The notes beneath the pieces were generated by a model. That model ran no database searches. It was not told the origin of the DNA and was given only the letters and a program-made list of their open reading frames with translations. Positions 7,198 to 11,282 of a DNA stretch of 11,282 bases are shown piece after piece. The DNA is from an uncultured Chloroflexota bacterium (GTDB lineage Bacteria > Chloroflexota > Dehalococcoidia > UBA2979), in the NCBI GenBank assembly GCA_902827055.1, contig CADEHD010000045.1:1-11282 (forward strand), written 5' to 3'. A program made the position numbers and the translations under genes. Numbering within the stretch: position 1 is the first letter of the stretch; every line of letters starts with the position of its first letter.

Positions 7198-7743
7198 TCA
7201 GTCACCCAGGAGCGTCGCGTAGCCGAGCGCGACGATTTCCTCGACATATTCCGAGCGCCAGCCCGGGTGCGGGAGGCGGCGCTGGCGCTGCCGGAACTCG
7301 CGGTGGTAGCGCAGGTACTCTTCCTCGAGGCGCTCACGCCACTCGGTCTCTTCGGCGAATGTGTCGGGGTCCACCTGGTCGAGCGGGCTGTCGAGGTCCT
7401 CCTCGGGGAGGTCGAAGTCGTCGCGCCAGTACTCGGCGAGGTAGTCCAGTGACTCCTCGAGGTCGCGCCGGCAATCGAGCATGTACGTCTCGAGGAGTGC
7501 CTCGGGGTCGACGGGGGAGCCGCGCAGCCGCTCGTGGCGGGCGCAGTCGGTGCAGAGCGTGATCAGCTTGCGTGCGTCGCACTCGTCCCCACGAGGGCAG
7601 TTCCGGTGGCGCGGGGCGAATCGGTTCAGCGTGGGCTTCCGGGAGTAGCCGGCGACCAGCTCATCGAAGTCCTGCCCACACCGAGGGCAGCTCAGGCGAT
7701 CCATGAAGATCTGATTGATCGCCTCTTCCCAGTTGATACGCAT
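7198..7743 (-). CDS. Zinc-ribbon / HNH-like cysteine-rich protein, 181 aa
   Basis: This is a soluble protein with a treble-clef-like metal site and an acidic helical tail. The N-terminal part carries CPRCG (C19, C22), then H46/C49/C55 in RHRNCPRGDEC, then KLITLCTDCARHE (C64, C67, H70). The spacing, and 'LITLCTDC..H' in particular, resembles the second half of an HNH nuclease module (usually 'NLi.LC..CH'). The catalytic HH pair and the central Asn are not evident, so it may be only a zinc-binding fold. From about 80 onward it is strongly acidic and helical (DDFDLPEEDLDSPLDQVD) with many aromatic and charged residues (EWRERLEEEYLRYHREF). I chose ATG at 7743 because GGGAG lies 6 bases upstream. 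A TTG at 7791 in the same frame would start inside the promoter. Likely roles are a nucleic-acid-binding or regulatory protein, but none is shown. Confidence 0.7.
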   Translation of the reverse strand: MRINWEEAINQIFMDRLSCPRCGQDFDELVAGYSRKPTLNRFAPRHRNCPRGDECDARKLITLCTDCARHERLRGSPVDPEALLETYMLDCRRDLEESLDYLAEYWRDDFDLPEEDLDSPLDQVDPDTFAEETEWRERLEEEYLRYHREFRQRQRRLPHPGWRSEYVEEIVALGYATLLGD

Positions 7744-7768
7744 CTCCGGCTCCCGCTCCGCACACCCA

Positions 7769-7796
7769 ATCCTAAGAGGTGCGCAGGGCAAGTCAA
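7769..7796 (-). promoter_or_regulatory. Sigma-70-like promoter of the zinc-ribbon gene
   Basis: On the minus strand TTGACT (7796-7791) is followed by a 16-base spacer and TAGGAT (7774-7769). This matches five of six -35 positions and four of six -10 positions. Initiation near 7762 would give a leader of about 20 bases with a Shine-Dalgarno sequence before ATG 7743. It lies in the 82 bases between the stop of the pterin-enzyme gene and that ATG, so the gene probably has its own transcript, possibly running on into the two DUF5666-like genes. Confidence 0.65.
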
Positions 7797-7825
7797 CTCG
7801 GAGAAACGGCGGCTTCCCGGCGCTC

Positions 7826-8323
7826 TCAGAAGCTCGGAATCACGAGGGTGAAGCCGGCCGACTGGCCCGGCATCTCACCGACATTTACCAGAATACGACG
7901 GATGTTGTCATACTCCCAGGGGAGAGCGCCGCGCACCTCGTTCGCGATCCACTCTGCGAGGAGCTCGGCGGTGGTGTTTGTAATCGGCAGGCGGGCGACA
8001 TCCTTCGATGGAAAGACATAACTGTACGGCCCGTGCTTCACGGTGACGGCATCGCCGCGCTCGGAGATCTCGAGCAGGGGTGAGCGCATCTGGAGGAGGA
8101 ACCGGTGGTCGAGGCGCTCACAGACCTCGCGGACCATGCCCTTGAGCACGGAGAAGTCGATCACCCAGCCGTCCGCGGTGAGCGGTCCCTCGACGCGACA
8201 GGAGACCTCGTAGTTGTGGCCGTGCAGCGGCTCGAGGTCGTCGCCGAGGGTGGCCATGTGGGCAGCCGCGAAGCGGAGGCGCACACCCTCGACGGTGACG
8301 TAACGCTCCTCAGCTTCGTTCAC
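7826..8323 (-). CDS. 6-pyruvoyl-tetrahydropterin synthase / QueD-family protein, PTPS-III-like (Glu type)
   Basis: This is a tunnel-fold (T-fold) pterin enzyme acting on 7,8-dihydroneopterin triphosphate or a related pterin. Zinc ligands are visible: H22 in FAAAHM, then H34 and H36 in EPLHGHNYEV. The DH pair of the catalytic relay is D72-H73 (RLDHRFLL). ITNTTAELLAEWI (114-126) is the usual 'PT.EnlA' segment, and E150 (VNVGEMPG) is the expected pterin-anchoring Glu. The catalytic cysteine of QueD (C-x3-HGH) is absent; instead there is Glu31 in an E-P-L-H-G-H motif. That is the hallmark of PTPS-III, which makes 6-hydroxymethyl-dihydropterin for folate and replaces FolB. I therefore favour a folate role over queuosine, as inference from family knowledge. 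The start is GTG at 8323 with GAGG 5 bases upstream. No folE, folK, folP, queC or queE lies nearby. At 165 aa it is longer than typical QueD (about 120 aa), with an extra loop at about 80-112. Confidence 0.88.
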   Translation of the reverse strand: MNEAEERYVTVEGVRLRFAAAHMATLGDDLEPLHGHNYEVSCRVEGPLTADGWVIDFSVLKGMVREVCERLDHRFLLQMRSPLLEISERGDAVTVKHGPYSYVFPSKDVARLPITNTTAELLAEWIANEVRGALPWEYDNIRRILVNVGEMPGQSAGFTLVIPSF

Positions 8324-8358
8324 GCGGGCCTCGACTCTCTCGCGGAACCGGAACGCAG

Positions 8359-8386
8359 AGGAGGGCAGCCCGCGGGCTGCCCTCCT
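8359..8386. terminator. Perfect 28-base palindrome after korB, probable terminator hairpin
   Basis: The arm AGGAGGGCAGCCCG (8359-8372) is followed immediately by its exact reverse complement, CGGGCTGCCCTCCT (8373-8386). As RNA it would form a 12-pair stem with a CGCG loop. It begins 28 bases past the korB stop on the minus strand and lies in the leader of the pterin gene. A strong T-tract is missing, so this is a GC-rich hairpin terminator of the kind common in high-GC genomes, or a processing or protective structure. Confidence 0.6.
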
Positions 8387-8414
8387 GGATGTCGTACGTG
8401 GCCGAGCGCCGTCG

Positions 8415-9287
8415 CTAGACCGAGAAGGTCGCCAGCATCTCGTTCACGGTGCGCTGCTTCGCGCTGTGGGCTGCCTTGGCCTTCGCCAGGCGGTCCTGCA
8501 TCGGAACGCTGTCGGGGCGGCGGTACAGCACGCCGAGGGGGATGCGCCCGCTCCGCGCGTGCTGGTAGGCAGAGGCGAGGTCCGCAGGGTCGTGGTCCTC
8601 GGGGAGGTCGTACGCGGCGGGCTCGATGCCCTTCTTCGCGTTGCCCTTCAGCGCCTCGTAGGTGTCGTTGTAGGTCACGCACGGCGACTGCACGTGCACG
8701 ATCGAGAACCCGGGGTACTCCATCGCGGCCGTGATCTGCTGCGCGAGCTCCTTCGGGCGGGACGACACGGCGGAGATCACGAACGACACCCCCAGCCCGA
8801 GGTAGATCTCGAGCGGGTTCAGGGGGTCATCGAGCTTCCCGTACGGCGTCGTGCTGGTCACGACGTTGAGGTGCGTCGTCGGCGAGGCCTGGCCCTTGGT
8901 GAGGCCGTAGATGCCGTTGTCCATGATGACGGCGGTCACATCGAGGTTGCGCTTCGCCTGCGGTCCGATGTGCTCGGCGCCAATCGAGAGGAAGTCACCG
9001 TCGCCGGCGACGACCAACACGTTCATGTCCGGACGGCTGGCCTTCAGGCCCCACGCGATGGGGAGGGTGCGGCCGTGGATCCCGTGGATGCCGAAGGGCT
9101 GGGGGCCCTCCTGGAGATGAACGAGGTTCCCGGAGCAGCCGATGCCAGCCACGATGGCGGTCTTCTCGACCGGCTCACCGAGTCGCTGCATGCGGTCGGC
9201 CAGCGCCAGCTCAACGCCGCGCACGACACCGAAGTCGCCGCAGCCCGGGCACCACTTGAAATCGTAGTCGGGGTTTCGCTTGGTCAT
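8415..9287 (-). CDS. korB: 2-oxoacid:ferredoxin oxidoreductase, beta subunit
   Basis: This is the TPP-binding catalytic subunit of a heterodimeric 2-oxoacid:ferredoxin oxidoreductase. Such enzymes decarboxylate 2-oxoglutarate, pyruvate or related oxoacids to acyl-CoA with reduction of ferredoxin. Visible are CPGCG (C13, C16), C51 in IGCSG and C203 in SPCVTYND, the four likely ligands of its [4Fe-4S] cluster. The TPP/Mg site GDGDFLSIG (95-103) is followed by MDNGIYGLTKGQASPT (122-137). H68 and H71 in IHGIHGRTLPIAWG match the family. The length of 290 aa is typical. The ATG at 9287 overlaps the TGA of korA as ATGA, with GGAAGG 11 bases upstream, so the two subunits are made in step. The preferred substrate cannot be read from sequence. 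2-oxoglutarate (KorB) is the usual call for this arrangement, and a broader 2-oxoacid or pyruvate role is possible. Confidence 0.92.
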   Translation of the reverse strand: MTKRNPDYDFKWCPGCGDFGVVRGVELALADRMQRLGEPVEKTAIVAGIGCSGNLVHLQEGPQPFGIHGIHGRTLPIAWGLKASRPDMNVLVVAGDGDFLSIGAEHIGPQAKRNLDVTAVIMDNGIYGLTKGQASPTTHLNVVTSTTPYGKLDDPLNPLEIYLGLGVSFVISAVSSRPKELAQQITAAMEYPGFSIVHVQSPCVTYNDTYEALKGNAKKGIEPAAYDLPEDHDPADLASAYQHARSGRIPLGVLYRRPDSVPMQDRLAKAKAAHSAKQRTVNEMLATFSV

Positions 9288-11005
9288 ACGGTTGCCAGCC
9301 TTCCGCTCGGCGCGCCGATGCGCGTGCGAATGCGCTCAGTGAGGTCTCGGACCTTGAACGGCAGCCCCGTGTACTGCGTGATCGACTCGGCACGCACGCC
9401 CTTGGCGCGCAGAATGCTCGATAGCTGACCCAGGTAGTTGAGCTCCGGGATGAGCACCAGGTCCTTCTTGAGGAGCTCGGCCATCAGGGCCGGCGGCATC
9501 GGGTTCAAGTACATCGTATAGAACCAGCCGATGTCGACGCCTTGCTCGCGCAGCGCGCGGTAGGCAGCGAGGCCGGACCCCTTCGAGCCGCCCCACGGCA
9601 TCAGCATCACCGATGCGCCCGCGTTGTCCGCCTCGTATGTACCGGTCTCCAGCAGCTTGAGCTTGCCGAAGCGGCGGTGCGTCTTCTCGACGTGTACCTC
9701 GGGCAGGTGGGTGGTGTCGCCCTGGTCGTCGTGCTCCGAGGCGTTGGCGACGTAAGCGCCAGGACCGCCGGGGATGGGCATCGGGGTGAGCGTGTCGCCC
9801 TTGTAGCGGCGGTTGCCGTTCTCACCAACGGACACGAGGCGGCGCTCCTGGACGACCTTGGAGACATCCGGCTTCACGATGTCCTGGGTGCGCTCCGCCA
9901 GCATCATCTCGGAGAGGAGGATGACCGGGCCCTGGTAGCGCTCGGCCCAGTTGGTGGCCTCGGCCGCGGCCCAGAACAGCTCCTCGACCGTGCCGGCGGC
10001 GATGACCGGCAGGCTCATGTCGCCGTGCCCCGGGTTGATCGCCGTGATCAAGTCGGACTGCTCGGTCTTGGTCGGCAGGCCCGTGGCCGGACCGCCGCGC
10101 TGCACATCGAGGATGGTCAGCGGGATCTCCGCCATCCAGGCGAGGCCGAGGCCTTCGCCCATCAGACTGAACCCCGGACCGGAGGTCGAAGTCATCGTCT
10201 TCTTGCCGGAGAAGCCGGAGCCGACGAGCGCGTTGATCGCCTCGATCTCCGAGCTGGCCTGCCCGACGAACTTGTCGTCGCCGACCAGGTTGCTCTCCAT
10301 GAAGACCAGCGTCGTGGTTGCGGGGGAGATGGGGTAGCCGATGAACGTGTCGAGCCCGGCCGCAATCGCACCCATCGAGGCGGACTGGAAGCCGGAGATG
10401 AGCACGCGCTCGCCCTCCTTGGGCGGGGGCGCGTCGAGCTCATCGAACTTGTACCCGGTCTTCTCGGCCTCGTTGAATCCGAGGGTGAGCGCCTTGATGT
10501 TCGCCTCGATGATGACCGCGTCGCTGGCGCGGCCGCGGTTGAAGCGCGCGCGGACGAAGTCCTCGAAGTAGTCGACGGGAATCGATGCCAGGCTTGGCAG
10601 CGCCCCCACGAGCACCATGCTCGCGGTGATCGGGCTGCCGATGGAGCGCGCCAGATCCTCGACCTTGATGCCGAAGGCGCGGCCGTTGAACTCGCCGTCC
10701 TGCAGCTCGAACTCCTCCTGGTTGTAGACCAGGATGCCGCCGCCCCGCAGCTCCTCGATATGGTGCTCGAAGGCGTACCGGTTCATGGCAACGAGGACGT
10801 CGATCTCGTCACCGGCGGTGAGCACCTCCTCGGTCGAGACGCGAGCCTGCGCCCAGACCGGCCCTCCCTTGATCTGCGAGGGGAAGGTGGCGAAGGTCTG
10901 CACGTGATAACCGACTCGTGCCGCGGCCTGGGCGAGGCTGTCGGCGGACGTGACAAATCCGCCTCCACCTTCGCCCGCGAAGCGGACGATGAGGTTCTTA
11001 CCCAT
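9284..11005 (-). CDS. korA: 2-oxoacid:ferredoxin oxidoreductase, fused gamma-alpha subunit
   Basis: This is the large subunit of the Kor enzyme, with the gamma domain fused in front of alpha. Residues 1-190 form the gamma domain: a glycine-rich start FAGEGGGGF (9-17), IKGGPVWAQARVS (45-57) and DVLVAMN. From about 200 comes the alpha pyrimidine-binding domain: GFQSASMGAIAAGLDTFIGY (205-224), PISPATTT, and SSEIEAI with E253 as the expected TPP-activating Glu. The signature RGGPATGLPTKTEQSDL (303-319) and GHGD (326-329) follow. The C-terminal CoA/transketolase-like domain runs about 440-560. The length of 573 aa is normal for this fused type. The ATG at 11005 has GAGG 8 bases upstream. The position that is usually GNEA in the alpha domain reads GFQS here, a mild departure. 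Transcription probably starts at the candidate promoter near 11128-11157. No ferredoxin or delta-subunit gene lies in the window, so electrons presumably pass to a ferredoxin encoded elsewhere. Confidence 0.92.
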   Translation of the reverse strand: MGKNLIVRFAGEGGGGFVTSADSLAQAAARVGYHVQTFATFPSQIKGGPVWAQARVSTEEVLTAGDEIDVLVAMNRYAFEHHIEELRGGGILVYNQEEFELQDGEFNGRAFGIKVEDLARSIGSPITASMVLVGALPSLASIPVDYFEDFVRARFNRGRASDAVIIEANIKALTLGFNEAEKTGYKFDELDAPPPKEGERVLISGFQSASMGAIAAGLDTFIGYPISPATTTLVFMESNLVGDDKFVGQASSEIEAINALVGSGFSGKKTMTSTSGPGFSLMGEGLGLAWMAEIPLTILDVQRGGPATGLPTKTEQSDLITAINPGHGDMSLPVIAAGTVEELFWAAAEATNWAERYQGPVILLSEMMLAERTQDIVKPDVSKVVQERRLVSVGENGNRRYKGDTLTPMPIPGGPGAYVANASEHDDQGDTTHLPEVHVEKTHRRFGKLKLLETGTYEADNAGASVMLMPWGGSKGSGLAAYRALREQGVDIGWFYTMYLNPMPPALMAELLKKDLVLIPELNYLGQLSSILRAKGVRAESITQYTGLPFKVRDLTERIRTRIGAPSGRLATV

Positions 11006-11127
11006 CAGCTAGGCCTCACTCGAGTGTCTGCGCGCGATTGGCCGTAGCGGGGCACGGCCTACTGCTTCATCCCCGCTTCGACGCGCCCGGACATGCAGTG
11101 ACATGCGTGTCGGCGCACGACGTTTAG

Positions 11128-11157
11128 AGTATCGGGCGTCGAGCATCGTAGGCTCAA
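11128..11157 (-). promoter_or_regulatory. Candidate promoter for korA-korB
   Basis: On the minus strand TTGAGC (11157-11152), an 18-base spacer and GATACT (11133-11128) each match four of six consensus positions. Initiation would fall near 11120, leaving a leader of about 115 bases before the korA ATG. The downstream leader holds an imperfect direct repeat (ACATGCAGTG, ACATGCGTGT at 11091-11110) and a 10-base palindrome CACTCGAGTG (11017-11026) that touches the ribosome site. Confidence 0.4.
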
Positions 11158-11174
11158 CAGCCGGTAACGGCCCG

Positions 11175-11180
11175 TATGAT
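11175..11180 (+). promoter_or_regulatory. Candidate -10 box for the divergent Lrp-like gene
   Basis: TATGAT matches five of six bases of the -10 consensus in an otherwise very GC-rich stretch. A clear -35 box is not visible 16-18 bases upstream; the region there overlaps the -35 of the proposed korA promoter on the other strand. The leader to the ATG at 11262 would be about 75 bases. Confidence 0.35.
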
Positions 11181-11261
11181 AACACCGCTCGTGGTGAGAT
11201 TGGCCGCTCTCGCGCCGGTTCTGGGTAGGTGTAACCCGTCGTTCACACCTTGGGGGCCCTC

Positions 11262-11282
11262 ATGATCAAGGCATACGTCCTC
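11262..11282 (+). CDS. Start of a gene, probably a stand-alone Lrp/AsnC ligand-binding-domain protein (partial)
   Basis: Only the first seven codons are present, reading MIKAYVL, before the window ends. Small Lrp/AsnC ligand-binding (RAM) domain proteins without a DNA-binding part very often open this way ('M.KAYvLi.t..G'), so the call rests on that pattern alone. A purine-rich GGGGG (11252-11256) lies 5 bases before the ATG and fits a ribosome site. It is divergent from korA; if the identification holds, an amino-acid or effector-sensing protein next to a 2-oxoacid oxidoreductase would be a sensible pairing, but this is inference. Confidence 0.45.

Noticed and set aside
7744..7791. Longer N-terminus for the zinc protein from a TTG at 7791
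   Set aside because: That TTG lies inside the -35 box of a good promoter whose transcript would begin near 7762, and ATG 7743 has a well-placed ribosome site.
9542..11047. Open plus-strand frame of 501 codons opposite korA
   Set aside because: It mirrors korA codons, shows no domain, and korA is unambiguous on the other strand.

Overview
The window is G+C-rich (about 70% by eye) bacterial DNA with tight gene packing, GTG starts, GTGA/ATGA overlaps and strong G/C third-position bias. The gene set (a gamma-alpha fused 2-oxoacid:ferredoxin oxidoreductase, a THUMP-like methyltransferase, a very large FtsX-type permease, a PTPS-III-like pterin enzyme) would fit a high-GC Chloroflexota or a related lineage. 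That placement is inference; there is no rRNA or marker gene here to settle it. No tRNA, rRNA, CRISPR array, insertion sequence, integrase or phage gene was seen, so this looks like chromosomal core rather than an island.

Left region (26-2716, minus strand): a THUMP-like SAM methyltransferase lies downstream of two unrecognised proteins (269 aa and 75 aa) in a close cluster read right to left. Upstream of these is an 89-aa small membrane protein. It is divergent from a 1139-aa ABC-transporter-type permease (2850-6269, plus strand) that has about ten membrane segments and a large extracytoplasmic insert resembling a carbohydrate-binding beta-sandwich. No ATPase gene accompanies the permease.

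Middle region (6296-8323, minus strand): two translationally coupled, membrane-anchored small proteins with a DUF5666-like beta-rich domain; a cysteine-rich zinc-ribbon/HNH-like protein with the best sigma-70-like promoter in the window; and a 6-pyruvoyl-tetrahydropterin-synthase family protein. In that protein the usual catalytic cysteine is replaced by a Glu motif, which points to the folate-type PTPS-III rather than QueD.

Right region (8415-11282): korA-korB, encoding the two subunits of a 2-oxoacid:ferredoxin oxidoreductase, overlap by ATGA and end at a perfect 28-base palindrome. A roughly 256-base intergenic region then separates korA from a divergent gene. Only its first seven codons are present, and they look like a stand-alone Lrp/AsnC ligand-binding-domain protein.

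Nothing here forms an obvious new multi-gene defence or metabolic system. The most noteworthy points are the Glu-type PTPS, the permease with its embedded beta-sandwich, the likely unconventional start of the methyltransferase and the degenerate zinc/HNH-like protein.
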